From positions 1 through 38,824 of the forward strand of contig QZKF01000086.1 of NCBI GenBank assembly GCA_003599455.1: a stretch of DNA of 38,824 nt, in the 5' to 3' direction. Positions 6,568-20,387 of the stretch are shown here, in pieces. The first letter of the stretch is position 1. Every line of letters starts with the position of its first letter. A model generated the notes under the pieces. It ran no database searches. It saw only the letters and a list, made by a program, of their open reading frames with translations, and had not been told where the DNA came from. The translations under genes and the position numbers were made by a program. This stretch comes from Comamonadaceae bacterium (GTDB taxonomy: Bacteria > Pseudomonadota > Gammaproteobacteria > Burkholderiales > Burkholderiaceae_C).

Positions 6568-7566
6568 TCAGAGATGGGCGAGCAACCAGTGTCCCACGGC
6601 CTCGGGCATGGCGCGCACATGACCGGGCAGGCCGAAGGGTCCGTGCGAGACCGGGAAGCCGACGTGTCCGCCCTGCGCGGGCTGCCACAGCGTCACGTGG
6701 GTGCCGGCGTCCTGCGCGGTGGGCAGTGAGTTCGCGGGCACGAAAGGATCGTTGCGCGCGTTGAGCGCGAGTGCGGGCACGCGGATGCGGTGCAGCACCG
6801 GCTTGGCCGAGGCACGCGACCAGTAATCGGCCGTGTCGCGAAAGCCGTGCAGCGGCGCAGTGAACAGGTTGTCGAACTCGTAGAGGTCGCGCGCGCCCAG
6901 CAGGGCCTCGCGGTCGAACAGGCCCGGGTGTTGCTCCAGCTTCTTGAGCGCCTTGGGCACCATGGAGCGCATGAACATGCGGGTGTAGACCAGCCGGTTG
7001 AAGCCGCGCCCGATCGCATGGCCGCCGGCGGCCAGGTCGAGCGGCGAACACACCGACGCGATGGCGCGCACCTGCTGCGCCGCGGCATCGCCGAGTTCAC
7101 CCGCCCAGCGCATGAGCGCATTGCCGCCCAGCGAGACGCCCACGGCCAGCAGCGGGCGGCCCGGGTGCTCGCTCGCGAAGCGGCGCAAGATCCAGTCGAT
7201 CTCGGCGAAGTCACCCGAGTGGTAGGCGCGCGGCGCGTGGTTGAGTTCGCCCGAGCAGCCCCTGAAATGCGGCACCGCGTAGGCCAGGCCGTGGGCGGCC
7301 GCGAAGTCGGCGAAGGCCACGGCGTACTGGCTGGCGGACGAGCCCTCGAGGCCGTGGAACAGCACCAGCAGGGGCGCGTCGGGCGCGCTGGGGTGCAGGG
7401 CCTGGTCGACGTCGACGAAGTCGCCATCGGGCGTGGTCCAGCGGCTGCGCTGCCAGCGCGGCGCCGGACCGAAATGGCGGCGGGCGGCCAGCGCGGCCCA
7501 CAGCGTCTGAGCGTTGCCACCGGGCAGCCACCAGGGTGCGCGGTAGGGAAAAGCGTCGGCCTTCAA
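6568..7566 (-). CDS. YheT-family alpha/beta-fold hydrolase
   Basis: The 332-residue protein has the YheT/EMB8 hydrolase layout. The N-terminal PWWLPGGNAQTLW is diagnostic, the oxyanion strand is followed by FHGLEGSS (70-77), and the nucleophile elbow is GVSLGG with S145. D273 in NARNDPF and H301 in GGHVGF complete the triad. Family members hydrolyse esters or lipids; the physiological substrate is not established. There is no ATG in frame near the conserved start. The best start is TTG at 7566-7564, which overlaps the TGA of the upstream gene (ATTGA), suggesting translational coupling. The open frame continues far upstream, but that part is a shadow of the neighbouring gene. Confidence 0.88.
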   Translation of the reverse strand: MKADAFPYRAPWWLPGGNAQTLWAALAARRHFGPAPRWQRSRWTTPDGDFVDVDQALHPSAPDAPLLVLFHGLEGSSASQYAVAFADFAAAHGLAYAVPHFRGCSGELNHAPRAYHSGDFAEIDWILRRFASEHPGRPLLAVGVSLGGNALMRWAGELGDAAAQQVRAIASVCSPLDLAAGGHAIGRGFNRLVYTRMFMRSMVPKALKKLEQHPGLFDREALLGARDLYEFDNLFTAPLHGFRDTADYWSRASAKPVLHRIRVPALALNARNDPFVPANSLPTAQDAGTHVTLWQPAQGGHVGFPVSHGPFGLPGHVRAMPEAVGHWLLAHL

Positions 7567-8000
7567 TGGAGAACGGGCTTGACGGTGAGGACTTCTGGCG
7601 GCTCCGTGCGCGAGCCCGGGCTGGCGTGGTGGGCCACCATGCGCCAGCCCTGCGCGGTTTTGGCGTAGACGTTGGTGGCGACCACCCAGGCATGTTGCAG
7701 GCCGTCGTCGGTCATCACGGCCACGCGCTCGACCACGCTGTGCACGCTGCAGGCGCCGGCGTCGAGGCGGCGCACCTTCTCGGGGTGGGCCTGCACGCTG
7801 CCGTTGGAAAACATGGCCTCGAACGCGGCGCGCACCGCCGCATGGCCCACCAGGCGCGGGCCGCCGGGATGTACGCAGACGATGTCGTCCTCGTCGGCCC
7901 AGCAGGCCATCAGGCGTTCGATGTCGGCGTGCTGCAGAGCGTCGTAGAAGGCGGTCTCCGTGTCGTCCGGGGAACCGGGGGGGAGTTTGGGTTTGCGCAT
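7563..8000 (-). CDS. SnoaL/NTF2-like protein (DUF4440 type)
   Basis: The product (145 residues from ATG 8000) is a small cone-shaped NTF2-like domain. Its helical start ETAFYDALQHADIERLMACWADED is followed by VCVHPGGPRLVG and GHAAVRAAFEAMF, and a curved sheet ends in GWRMVAHHASP. Relatives include ketosteroid isomerase-like and calmodulin kinase association-like domains, usually without an assigned reaction. It is the first gene of a three-gene operon and its stop overlaps the TTG start of the YheT-like hydrolase. It is transcribed divergently from lemA. The longer open frame upstream of 8000 lacks family similarity. Confidence 0.82.
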   Translation of the reverse strand: MRKPKLPPGSPDDTETAFYDALQHADIERLMACWADEDDIVCVHPGGPRLVGHAAVRAAFEAMFSNGSVQAHPEKVRRLDAGACSVHSVVERVAVMTDDGLQHAWVVATNVYAKTAQGWRMVAHHASPGSRTEPPEVLTVKPVLH

Positions 8001-8082
8001 GCGGGCTATTTTGCCGCCTGTGCCGGGTCCGTGCCGGCACGGGATGCCCGTTTGCACACCGCAGGCGCAACAGCCCCCGGGG

Positions 8083-8088
8083 TATAGT
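8083..8088 (+). promoter_or_regulatory. Possible -10 element for the lemA cluster
   Basis: TATAGT lies 64 bases before the lemA start in the 152-base divergent gap. No matching -35 is visible. Confidence 0.35.
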
Positions 8089-8152
8089 CCCGCTGATTGC
8101 GGTTCCCATCCCGATGTCCAGCTTGAACGGCCCACGGGCCAGCGGAGGTTTT

Positions 8153-8761
8153 ATGCGCGCATCCATTCGACGCCTGTCCACCTGGGTCGCCGCCCTGTTG
8201 CTCGCGACCAGTCTCACCGGCTGCGGCTACAACGACTTCCAGCGGCTCGACGAGCAGAGCCGCTCGGCTTGGTCGGAGGTGCTCAACCAGTACCAGCGCC
8301 GCGCCGACCTGATCCCCAACATCGTGGCCACGGTCAAGGGCGAGGCCAACTTCGAGCAGGAGACGCTCACGCGCGTGATCGAGGCGCGCTCGAAGGCGAC
8401 GGCCATCCAGGTAACGCCCGAGACGCTGAACGACCCGGCCGCGATGCAGCAGTTCCAGGCCGCGCAGGGCGAGCTCGGCAGCGCGCTCAGCCGCCTGATG
8501 GTGGTGGTGGAGCAGTACCCCAACCTCAAGGCCAACCAGGGCTTCAGCGACCTGCGCGTGCAGCTCGAAGGCACCGAGAACCGCATCACCGTGGCGCGCA
8601 ACCGCTACATCCAGACCGTGCAGGAGTACAACGTGCTCGCGCGCAGTTTCCCGACCAACCTCACGGCCATGGTGTTCGGCTACAGCCCGAAGGCCAACTT
8701 CCAGGTGGCCAACGAGGCCGCGATCTCGGCACCACCCACGGTGGACTTCAAGAAGCCATGA
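8153..8761 (+). CDS. lemA: LemA family lipoprotein
   Basis: The 202-residue protein begins at ATG 8153, 4 bases behind a strong GGAGG site; an upstream ATG at 8114 is less likely. A lipoprotein signal ends in LTGC (C24), so it should be membrane-attached and face the periplasm. The body is the long-helical LemA domain, with typical QYQRRADLIPNIVATVKG, QGELGSALSRLMVVVEQYPNLKAN and VQEYNVLARSFPTNL. LemA proteins are widespread and of uncertain function, and are frequently encoded with TPM-domain proteins, as here. The stop overlaps the start of the next gene (ATGA), so the cluster is coupled. Confidence 0.92.
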   Translation: MRASIRRLSTWVAALLLATSLTGCGYNDFQRLDEQSRSAWSEVLNQYQRRADLIPNIVATVKGEANFEQETLTRVIEARSKATAIQVTPETLNDPAAMQQFQAAQGELGSALSRLMVVVEQYPNLKANQGFSDLRVQLEGTENRITVARNRYIQTVQEYNVLARSFPTNLTAMVFGYSPKANFQVANEAAISAPPTVDFKKP

Positions 8762-9678
8762 CGCACCGCCTGGCCCGGTCGCTGCTGGCGCTGGGCCTGT
8801 GGTTGCTGTGCGCGCTGGCGCTGGCCCAGGGCCTGCAGCCGATCCCGGAACTGCGCGCGCGCGTCATCGACCAGACCGGCACGCTGGACGCCGCGAGCGT
8901 GGCGGCGATCGAGGCGAAGCTGGCTGCGTTCGAACAGTCCAACGGCTCGCAGGTGGTGGTGGTGATGGTGGCGACCACCGCGCCCGAAGACATCGCCGAC
9001 TACACACAGCGCCTGGGTGACGCCTGGAAGATCGGCCGCGCCGACGTGGGCGACGGCGTGTTGTTCGTGATCGCCAAGGACGACCGGCGCCTGCGCATCG
9101 CCACCGCCAAGGCGCTCGAAGGCGCGATCCCCGACCTGATGGCCCGGCGCATCCTCGACGGCGCGGTCACGCCCGCGTTTCGCAGCGGCGACTATGCCGG
9201 CGGCATCCAGGCCGGGGTGGACCAGATCCTTGCGCGCATCCGGGGTGAAGACCTGCCCCTGCCCACCGCCCAGGCGGCGCGAACCGGTGGCGGCGCTGGC
9301 GATTTCGACGGCATGGAGGTGCTGGTCTTTCTGGTGTTCGCCGTGCCCATGGCGTCGGCGGTGCTGCGCGGCATCTTCGGCAACAAGATCGGCACCCTGC
9401 TCACCGGTGTGGGTGCGGGCGGGCTGGCCTGGGCCCTGACCGCGGTGCTGTGGGTCGCCATCGGCGCGGGCCTGCTGGGCATGCTGGCCGCGCTGTTCCT
9501 GCAGTTCCTGCCGGCCTCCCCGGCGGGTGGCTCGGGCCGAGGCGGTCGCGGCGGCGGTTGGGGCGGTGGCGGTTTCGGTGGCGGCGGTGGACGCAGCGGC
9601 GGCTTCGGCGGCGGAGGCGGCTTCAGCTCGGGGGGTGGCGGCAACTTCGGCGGCGGCGGTGCCTCCGGCGGCTGGTGA
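8758..9678 (+). CDS. TPM-domain membrane protein with glycine-rich tail (YgcG-like)
   Basis: The 306-residue protein starts in ATGA overlap with lemA. It has an N-terminal signal sequence (about 1-24), a periplasmic TPM domain (about 32-170; VIDQTGTLD, then SQVVVVMVATTAPEDIADYTQRLGD, then GDGVLFVIAKDDRRLRIATAK), two hydrophobic segments (about 187-235) and a C-terminal tail of about 45 residues made almost only of Gly with Ser, Phe and Arg. TPM (TLP18.3/Psb32/MOLO-1) domains occur in photosystem repair and receptor accessory proteins; in bacteria the role is unclear. The pairing with LemA and a second TPM protein is common and suggests one envelope complex. Confidence 0.88.
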   Translation: MTHRLARSLLALGLWLLCALALAQGLQPIPELRARVIDQTGTLDAASVAAIEAKLAAFEQSNGSQVVVVMVATTAPEDIADYTQRLGDAWKIGRADVGDGVLFVIAKDDRRLRIATAKALEGAIPDLMARRILDGAVTPAFRSGDYAGGIQAGVDQILARIRGEDLPLPTAQAARTGGGAGDFDGMEVLVFLVFAVPMASAVLRGIFGNKIGTLLTGVGAGGLAWALTAVLWVAIGAGLLGMLAALFLQFLPASPAGGSGRGGRGGGWGGGGFGGGGGRSGGFGGGGGFSSGGGGNFGGGGASGGW

Positions 9679-9691
9679 GGCGCACAGGTCC

Positions 9692-10219
9692 ATGAACAAA
9701 TTGATCCGCATCCTCAAGCACCGCTGGCTCGACGCGTCGGACACCGCGCGCGCCGTGCCGGACGACATGGCCGAGCGCCTGGCGCGGCGCGTGGCCGCGA
9801 GCGAGGGACGGCACAGCGGCGAGGTGCGCCTGTGCGTGGAGGCGGCGTTGCCGCTCAGTTACCTGTGGCGCATCGGCGCGGACACACCGCTGTCCACCGT
9901 CGTGCGCGAACGCGCGCTGACCTGGTTCGGCCGACTGCGCATCTGGGACACCGAACACAACAACGGCGTGCTGGTTTACCTGCTGCTGGCCGAGCACGCG
10001 ATCGAGATCGTGGCCGACCGCGGACTGGCGCGCCGCGTGGACCCGGCCGAGTGGCAGGCCATGGTGGAGCGCCTGGGTGCGCGCCTGCACGAGGGCGCCT
10101 TTGAAGACGGCTTGACGCAGGCGCTGGAAGAGGTGTCGGCGTTGCTGGTGGCGCATTTCCCGGCCGACGCGGGAGCGGTGCGGCGCAACGAGCTGTCCGA
10201 CAGCGTCGTGCGCCGCTGA
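9692..10219 (+). CDS. Second TPM-domain protein
   Basis: The product has 175 residues and no signal peptide. It carries a TPM-like domain with SEGRHSGEVRLCVEAALP, then RALTWFGRLRIWDTEHNNGVLVYLLLAEHAIEIVADRGLARRV, which matches the short cytoplasmic-looking TPM proteins found third in lemA clusters. The start ATG 9692 lies 13 bases after the preceding stop, close behind an AGGT. It probably works with the two upstream membrane proteins. The gene runs tail to tail into the cyclic-nucleotide-binding gene with only 5 bases between the stops, and no hairpin terminator is visible there. Confidence 0.85.
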   Translation: MNKLIRILKHRWLDASDTARAVPDDMAERLARRVAASEGRHSGEVRLCVEAALPLSYLWRIGADTPLSTVVRERALTWFGRLRIWDTEHNNGVLVYLLLAEHAIEIVADRGLARRVDPAEWQAMVERLGARLHEGAFEDGLTQALEEVSALLVAHFPADAGAVRRNELSDSVVRR

Positions 10220-10224
10220 GGCCG

Positions 10225-10800
10225 TCAGCCGCCGCGTCCGCGCTTGTCCTGGGCGGTGCGGCTGTTCAGCGCGACGTTGAGCTCCTGCTGCAAGGCCTTG
10301 TTCATCTGCGCGAAGGTCTTGAGCTTGCGCGTGGTCTCGCGCAGGCGGTCGGCCATGCGCTTGGAGATCGCCAGCAGCAGCCGCGCGCCCAGCCGCGGGT
10401 CTTCCTTGAGCAGGCGCATCAGGGCCGTGCGCGAGAGCACGGCCGCCGCAATGTCGGTGTTGGCGGTGCAGGTCGCCGAGCGCGGCGCGCCGTCGAGCAC
10501 ACCCATTTCCCCGATCAGGTGGCCTGGCCCCATGATGTTCACCACCATGCTTTCGTGCAGGCCCGGCAGTTCGTTCTCGACCGCGATGTCGCCTTCCAGC
10601 ACGAGCAGCATGTAGTCGGTCTGCTTGACCTCGCCTTCCTGGATGATGACCGTGCCTGCCTTGATGAGCTTGGGCCGCATGTAGCCCACCACCTTCAACG
10701 CGTCGGCGAGGGTCAGGTCGGCCAGGGCAGACGAGGTGACCAGCAAGCGCGCCGCCACTTCTTCGGGGGCCGTGTCCGGGCTCTCAAATATCGATGACAT
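10225..10800 (-). CDS. Cyclic nucleotide-binding domain protein without an output domain
   Basis: The 191 residues hold one CRP-like cyclic nucleotide-binding domain (about 30-140). Its phosphate-binding cassette GEMGVLDGAPRSAT (97-110) includes the usual glutamate (E98) and arginine (R107), so nucleotide binding is plausible. It is followed by a long helix, LLLAISKRMADRLRETTRKLKTFAQMNKALQQEL, that probably forms a coiled coil. The DNA-binding winged helix of CRP/FNR is absent, and the protein ends in a short basic tail. It is therefore not a classical transcription factor. Signalling by protein contact is possible. It stands downstream of the atp operon on the same strand but behind that operon's terminator. 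Confidence 0.85.
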   Translation of the reverse strand: MSSIFESPDTAPEEVAARLLVTSSALADLTLADALKVVGYMRPKLIKAGTVIIQEGEVKQTDYMLLVLEGDIAVENELPGLHESMVVNIMGPGHLIGEMGVLDGAPRSATCTANTDIAAAVLSRTALMRLLKEDPRLGARLLLAISKRMADRLRETTRKLKTFAQMNKALQQELNVALNSRTAQDKRGRGG

Positions 10801-10875
10801 CCAGTTCCCTTGCCTGTCTCTTGTATGGAGCCTTGATCGTATCCGGACTGTTACACATCAATCTGTAAAGGCCAA

Positions 10876-10903
10876 GAAAAAGACCGGCGCAGGGCCGGTC
10901 TAT
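10876..10903 (-). terminator. Terminator of the atp operon
   Basis: On the minus strand GACCGGC, five bases and GCCGGTC (10900-10882) form a stem followed by TTTTT, about 30 bases after the atpC stop codon. Confidence 0.9.
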
Positions 10904-10930
10904 CTTCGGGAAACGACAGCACCGCGCCGT

Positions 10931-11347
10931 TTACTTCTTCTGGCGGTACTTGCGCAGCGCCGCGATCTGCGCGGCCATGACGGCGAGTTCCGACGTGGCC
11001 TTGGCCAGGTCGATGTCGCTGTGGGCGTTCTTGACGGCTTCTTCGGCTTGCTTGCGCGCTTCGATGGCCTTGGCTTCGTCGAGGTCGTGACCCCGGATGG
11101 CGGTGTCGGACAGCACGGTGATGTGATGCGGCTGCACTTCCAGAATGCCACCGGCGACAAACACGAACTCCTCGCCGCCATCGGCTTTTTCGATGCGCAC
11201 GGCGCCGGGCTTGATGCGGGTGATCAGCGGAATGTGGCCGGGCAGGATGCCCAGCTCACCGGCCTCGCCCGGAAGCGCCACGAATTTGGCATCGCCGGAG
11301 AAGATGGATTCTTCGGCGCTGACCACATCGACGCGGATGGTGCTCAT
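10931..11347 (-). CDS. atpC: ATP synthase F1 subunit epsilon
   Basis: The 138-residue protein has the two-domain structure of the epsilon subunit. The N-terminal beta sandwich starts [16 protein letters not shown] and contains [16 protein letters not shown], and a C-terminal helical hairpin rich in Ala, Lys and Glu can inhibit the enzyme. It connects the gamma subunit to the c ring in the cytoplasm and regulates ATP hydrolysis. It is the last gene of the atp operon, 120 bases behind atpD; that gap holds no credible gene. A good terminator follows. Confidence 0.97.
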   Translation of the reverse strand: MSTIRVDVVSAEESIFSGDAKFVALPGEAGELGILPGHIPLITRIKPGAVRIEKADGGEEFVFVAGGILEVQPHHITVLSDTAIRGHDLDEAKAIEARKQAEEAVKNAHSDIDLAKATSELAVMAAQIAALRKYRQKK

Positions 11348-11467
11348 ATGTACTCCTGTGAAAAGTCGACGGAAAGCAAGCAGTCGGGTGTCCGGCTAGG
11401 CGGTGCGCGGAGATGTGCTCTTGCACATCGAGCACTCCAACAACGCCGGGCGCCCGAATACGCCGCT

Positions 11468-13785
<2,318 letters not shown>

Positions 13786-13816
13786 TGCTGCTCCTTTATC
13801 GGGTCAATGGGCCGGT

Positions 13817-15373
<1,557 letters not shown>

Positions 15374-15427
15374 GACTCTTTCCTTCTTTCGTTAAATGGT
15401 GTGCAGGCGCGCCCGGGGAGACAGCCG

Positions 15428-15958
15428 TCAGGCCGTCAGGGCAATCTTCATTTGTTCCAGGCGGGCTTTGACCGAGGTGTCGAGCACCTCGTCGCCCACC
15501 ACCACGCGAATGCCGCCGATCAGATCGGGCTGCAGTTCGACCTGGAGGTTGAGCTTGCGTCCAAAGCGCTTCTCCAGCACGCCGGAGAGATCGGCCAGCG
15601 CGGCGCTGTCCACCGCGAAGGCGCTGTAGACCACCGCATCGAAAGCCCCCAGCTGCGCATTTTTCAGCGCACGGAACTGGGCTGCGATTTCCGGCAGCGC
15701 GGCGAGGCGGCCGTTGTCGATCACGGTGCGCAGGAAGTTCTGCGCCATGGCCGGCAGGCTGCTCTTGAGCACCCCGGTCATGAGCGAGAACACCTGGTCG
15801 GGCTGGGTCTTGGGACTGTCGGCGAACTGACGCAGCTGCTCGTTGGCGGCCACGGCAGCCAGCTCGTCGAGCCAGACCGCAGCGCCGGCCGCGTCAGAAC
15901 CCGCAGCCTGGAACAGCGCTTCCGCGTAGGGGCGGGCAATGGTGGCGATTTCTGCCAT
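15428..15958 (-). CDS. atpH: ATP synthase F1 subunit delta
   Basis: The 176-residue product is a typical OSCP/delta subunit. An N-terminal helical domain starts [15 protein letters not shown], and the C-terminal part contains [35 protein letters not shown], the most conserved segment of the family. Delta clamps the top of the alpha3beta3 head to the peripheral stalk formed by subunit b. It stands between atpF (39 bases upstream) and atpA, as expected. The start ATG 15958 has the purine-rich site AAAGGACAA before it. Confidence 0.97.
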   Translation of the reverse strand: MAEIATIARPYAEALFQAAGSDAAGAAVWLDELAAVAANEQLRQFADSPKTQPDQVFSLMTGVLKSSLPAMAQNFLRTVIDNGRLAALPEIAAQFRALKNAQLGAFDAVVYSAFAVDSAALADLSGVLEKRFGRKLNLQVELQPDLIGGIRVVVGDEVLDTSVKARLEQMKIALTA

Positions 15959-15997
15959 GGTTGTCCTTTGAATGCCGGTCGGTGGCGTCGGGCGGGA

Positions 15998-16468
15998 TCA
16001 GAGCTCGGTCTTCAGGCGGCTGAGCAACTCGGCGTGAACGCCGGCGTTGACTTCGCGCTTGAGAATCTGCTCGGCACCCTTGACGGCCAATGCGGCCACC
16101 TGCTCGCGCAGGGCTTCGCGGGCCTTGACGACCTGCTGCTCGGCTTCCTGGCGGGCGGAGGCCACGATCTTGGTCGCTTCGTCGGTGGCGCGGGCCTTGG
16201 CTTCTTCGATCACGGCCTGGGCACGGCGCTCGGCGTCGGCCAGGCGGGTGGCGGATTCGTTGCGCGACTTGCTCAACTCTTCTTCCACACGCTTGTTGGC
16301 CACGGCCAGTTCGGACTTGGCTTTTTCGGCAGATGCCAGCCCTTCGGAGATCTTCAACGCACGCTCATCAAGCGCCTTGGCGATCGGGGGCCACACGAAT
16401 TTCATCGTGAACCACACCAGGATCGCAAAAACGAGGGCCTGCGCAAAGAGGGTTGCATTGATGTTCAT
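15998..16468 (-). CDS. atpF: ATP synthase F0 subunit b
   Basis: The protein has 156 residues. One N-terminal membrane helix ([19 protein letters not shown], about 5-26) is followed by a long charged helix rich in Ala, Glu, Lys and Arg ([22 protein letters not shown] onward), which forms the parallel coiled-coil peripheral stalk. It holds the F1 head against rotation by contacting delta. The standard operon position between atpE and atpH supports the call. The spacing to atpE is 124 bases, longer than other gaps in the operon. Confidence 0.97.
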   Translation of the reverse strand: MNINATLFAQALVFAILVWFTMKFVWPPIAKALDERALKISEGLASAEKAKSELAVANKRVEEELSKSRNESATRLADAERRAQAVIEEAKARATDEATKIVASARQEAEQQVVKAREALREQVAALAVKGAEQILKREVNAGVHAELLSRLKTEL

Positions 16469-16592
16469 CGCAACGCCTTTCTGTGTGTTGACAAATGGGG
16501 CAATGAGTCTGCTGCGAGATCAGCAAGGAACCGGGTTGCGGGCCGCAGTGGCCCGCCCCGCAGGGCCTTGCCGCGCGTGGCAGCAAATCCCA

Positions 16593-17797
<1,205 letters not shown>

Positions 17798-17826
17798 GTT
17801 CGTTTGTATCCATCAACCGATTTATT

Positions 17827-18327
17827 TCAACGCCGGGTCTGGATCCAGAATCCAAACCAGTACACCTTCAACACAACCACCAGGCCCGCCAGCAAGGCGA
17901 GCCAGTTCAGATCGGGGACGATTCTGGGTGCGGACCACAACATGGCCACCGACAGCAGAAGCTTGACCCCCTCCCACAACACGAAACTCATGAACGCCGA
18001 GATCACATGCCCCGCCGCTTGACGGGACAAAGCGCTCGACGTCACCCCCCAGGCCATCAGGGCCGTTGGAATCACCACGGATGCCGCGCCATACAGGACA
18101 GAGAAGCCCACCGATGCGCGCTGGGTAAATACCCAACCCAGCACACCCGCGATCAACCCCACCAGCAACTGCACCCCCACCACCCGCCAAGCCGACAAAC
18201 CGGGCTGGGCAGATCGCCACCGCACCGCTTCTTCGCGATCGAGGGGCTTGAATTCGGGATCCTTCTCCCCATCTTCCCAGTTGCCTGGAGAAGGCGCCTT
18301 CGACGTCACCGGGGGCATTGTCGACAT
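17827..18327 (-). CDS. atpI: ATP synthase subunit I-like membrane protein
   Basis: The 166-residue protein has a polar N-terminus of about 45 residues (rich in Pro, Glu, Asp) and then four hydrophobic segments: about 46-66, 78-98, 110-128 and 132-155. This matches the AtpI/UncI family that precedes atpB in proteobacteria and assists c-ring assembly. Sequence conservation in the family is low, so position in front of atpB is the main support. ATG 18327 is preferred; ATG 18318 is in frame. It is the first gene behind the operon promoter. Confidence 0.88.
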   Translation of the reverse strand: MSTMPPVTSKAPSPGNWEDGEKDPEFKPLDREEAVRWRSAQPGLSAWRVVGVQLLVGLIAGVLGWVFTQRASVGFSVLYGAASVVIPTALMAWGVTSSALSRQAAGHVISAFMSFVLWEGVKLLLSVAMLWSAPRIVPDLNWLALLAGLVVVLKVYWFGFWIQTRR

Positions 18328-18376
18328 GGCAAATTACAGATGGGTTACGGACGCATGCGTTTCAGCACAGCCGTTG

Positions 18377-18407
18377 ATTATACGTAGAAACCCCATGCGG
18401 TCGTCAA
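18377..18407 (-). promoter_or_regulatory. Promoter of the atp operon
   Basis: On the minus strand TTGACG (18407-18402) is followed by 19 bases and a perfect TATAAT (18382-18377), about 50 bases before the atpI start. The spacer is slightly long, but the elements are the best match in the gap. Confidence 0.65.
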
Positions 18408-18447
18408 GGCTCCCGGACGAATGACGCCCCGTGCCACCAGCGCCGCC

Positions 18448-18453
18448 GATAAT
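18448..18453 (+). promoter_or_regulatory. -10 element very close to the dat start (possible leaderless transcript)
   Basis: GATAAT ends exactly 6 bases before ATG 18460, so transcription would begin at or next to the start codon. No ribosome binding site fits that ATG. No good -35 is visible. Confidence 0.4.
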
Positions 18454-18459
18454 CCCGTC

Positions 18460-19371
18460 ATGAACCTCCCGACCCCGGACGATGCGCCCCCGCTCCCGGA
18501 CACGCTGAGCTACCTCAATGGCGAGTACGCGCCCTTGCGCGACGCCAGAATCAGTGTGCTGGACCGGGGCTTCATTTTCGGCGACGGCGTGTACGACGTG
18601 CTGCCGGCCTATGGCGGCAGGCTGTTCCGCTTCGAGCAGCACATGGCGCGGCTGGACCGCTCGCTGGCCGGGCTGCGCATCCCCAACCCGCTGACGCGCG
18701 AGCAATGGCTGGCCATCGCCCGCCGCTTGATCGCCTCGCTGCAGACCAGCAAGGGCTTCGTGAACCAGCTGGTCTACATCCAGGTCACGCGCGGCGTGGC
18801 GGTGCGTGACCACGTCATGCCTCCCGGCCTCACGCCCACGGTGTTCGTCATGGCGGGCGAGATGAAGCTGGCCTCGGCCGCCCAGCGCGAACACGGCGTC
18901 GCCTGCGTCACGGCCGACGATTTCCGCTGGCAGAAGGCCCACATCAAAAGCACCAGCCTGCTCGGCTCCGTGCTGGCGCGCCAGATCAGCGCGGATGCCG
19001 GTGCGGTGGAAACCGTGATGTTCCGCGACGGCTTTCTGAGCGAAGGTGCATCGAGCAACGTATGGGTGGTGCAGGATGGCGCGGTGCTGGGCCCGCCCAG
19101 GGACCACCTGGTGCTTGAGGGCATCCGTTACGGCCTGATCGAGGACATCTGCCGCCAGCAGGGCCTGCGCTTCGAGCTGCGCCGCATCGCACGCGCCGAG
19201 GTGCTGGCCGCCGACGAGTTGCTGCTGAGCTCGGCCACCAAGGAAGTACTGCCCATCACCACCCTCGACGGCACGCCGGTCGGGCACGGCGCGCAACGCG
19301 GCCGACCCGGCCCGGTGTACGCGCGCCTCTACGCCGGCTACCAGCAGGCAGTGGCCGCGCAGTCGATCTGA
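18460..19371 (+). CDS. dat: D-amino acid aminotransferase (class IV, PLP-dependent)
   Basis: The product (303 residues from ATG 18460) is a fold-type IV aminotransferase. It has [30 protein letters not shown], the family opening, and the PLP lysine is in the [12 protein letters not shown] motif. The pyridoxal-binding glutamate region is followed by [10 protein letters not shown] and, late, [13 protein letters not shown]. Dat enzymes interconvert D-alanine and D-glutamate with their keto acids, supplying peptidoglycan precursors. Linkage to a DUF493 gene, lipB and lipA is characteristic in betaproteobacteria and supports Dat over branched-chain aminotransferase. A longer frame starts at ATG 18421, but the 13 extra residues look unconserved. 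Confidence 0.9.
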   Translation: MNLPTPDDAPPLPDTLSYLNGEYAPLRDARISVLDRGFIFGDGVYDVLPAYGGRLFRFEQHMARLDRSLAGLRIPNPLTREQWLAIARRLIASLQTSKGFVNQLVYIQVTRGVAVRDHVMPPGLTPTVFVMAGEMKLASAAQREHGVACVTADDFRWQKAHIKSTSLLGSVLARQISADAGAVETVMFRDGFLSEGASSNVWVVQDGAVLGPPRDHLVLEGIRYGLIEDICRQQGLRFELRRIARAEVLAADELLLSSATKEVLPITTLDGTPVGHGAQRGRPGPVYARLYAGYQQAVAAQSI

Positions 19372-19386
19372 AACTGGAACCCGGCC

Positions 19387-19671
19387 ATGGACCTGCCTCC
19401 CGACATTCCCCCCGAGCAATCGCTCATCACCTACCCCAGCGACTTTCCCATCAAGGTCATGGGCGCCAACGTCGACGGATTCGTCACTGCCATGACCCAC
19501 GTCGCGCGAGCCTTCGACCCCGCTTTCGACGCCAGCACGATCGAGTTGCGCCCGAGCAAGGCAGGCAACTACCTGGGCGTCACGCTCACGGTGCACGTGA
19601 CCAGCCGCGAACAGCTCGACGAGCTGTACCGCACGCTCACCACGCACCCGATGGTCAAAGTCGTGCTGTGA
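19387..19671 (+). CDS. ybeD: YbeD-like DUF493 protein
   Basis: The 94-residue protein is a small ACT-like ferredoxin-fold domain of the DUF493 family. It has [23 protein letters not shown], then [38 protein letters not shown] at the C-terminus, which is the most conserved part. The function of the family is not settled. The gene nearly always precedes lipB, and the similarity to regulatory ACT domains has led to proposals of allosteric control of lipoate or D-alanine metabolism. Its TGA overlaps the GTG start of lipB (GTGA), so the two are translationally coupled. It is 15 bases behind dat. Confidence 0.93.
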   Translation: MDLPPDIPPEQSLITYPSDFPIKVMGANVDGFVTAMTHVARAFDPAFDASTIELRPSKAGNYLGVTLTVHVTSREQLDELYRTLTTHPMVKVVL

Positions 19672-20360
19672 ACATCCACCCGCTGGGCCGGGTGGCCTAC
19701 GTCCCCACCTATGAAGCCATGCAGGGCTTCACCGCGCAGCGCGGCGCCGATGCGCCCGACGAACTGTGGATCTGCGAGCACCCACCGGTCTTCACCCAGG
19801 GCCTGGCCGGCCGCGAAGACCACCTGCTCGCGCCCGGCGACATCCCCGTGGTGCCCACCAACCGCGGCGGCCAGGTGACTTACCACGGCCCGGGCCAGGT
19901 GGTGGCCTACCCGCTGGTCGACCTGCAACGCGCGGGCTACTTCGTCAAGGAATATGTGTACCGCGTGGAAGAAGCGGTGATCCGCACGCTCGCCGGCTTC
20001 GGCGTGACCGGCCACCGCGTGGCGGGCGCACCGGGCATCTACGTGCGGCTGGCCGACCCTGGCAGCCACGCCCTGCTGCCGCAACGCCCCCAGAAGAGAA
20101 ACCCCGGCGAAACGCCGCCGCCGCCCGACTTCACCGGCCTGGGCAAGATCGCCGCGCTGGGCATCAAGGTCAGCCGCCACTGCACCTACCACGGTGTGGC
20201 CCTCAACGTGGCCATGGACCTGCAACCCTTCCAACGCATCAACCCCTGCGGCTACGCTGGCCTGCAGACGGTCGACCTTTCTACAATCGGGGTTGCCGTT
20301 TCATGGGATGAGGCGGCGCGGGTCCTGGGCCAGAAGCTCGTGGCCACGCTCGCCCCCTGA
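19668..20360 (+). CDS. lipB: Octanoyl-[acyl carrier protein]:protein N-octanoyltransferase
   Basis: The 230-residue protein has LipB signatures: the acyl-binding [12 protein letters not shown] (66-77), the catalytic lysine in [14 protein letters not shown], and the catalytic cysteine in [10 protein letters not shown]. LipB moves octanoate from acyl carrier protein to the lipoyl domains of 2-oxoacid dehydrogenases and GcvH in the cytoplasm. The GTG start overlaps the stop of the DUF493 gene. A Pro/Gly-rich insertion of about 25 residues (about 129-153) lies between the two active-site regions, longer than in the E. coli enzyme; such a loop is probably surface-exposed. lipA follows 27 bases later. 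Confidence 0.96.
   Translation: MNIHPLGRVAYVPTYEAMQGFTAQRGADAPDELWICEHPPVFTQGLAGREDHLLAPGDIPVVPTNRGGQVTYHGPGQVVAYPLVDLQRAGYFVKEYVYRVEEAVIRTLAGFGVTGHRVAGAPGIYVRLADPGSHALLPQRPQKRNPGETPPPPDFTGLGKIAALGIKVSRHCTYHGVALNVAMDLQPFQRINPCGYAGLQTVDLSTIGVAVSWDEAARVLGQKLVATLAP
20282..20287 (+). promoter_or_regulatory. Possible internal -10 element for lipA
   Basis: TACAAT in the context CTACAATCGG lies inside the end of lipB, 100 bases before lipA. It resembles -10 elements of this family but has no clear -35, so it may be coincidental. Confidence 0.25.
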
Positions 20361-20387
20361 CCCAACCGCGCCATCCGCGCCCACGCC

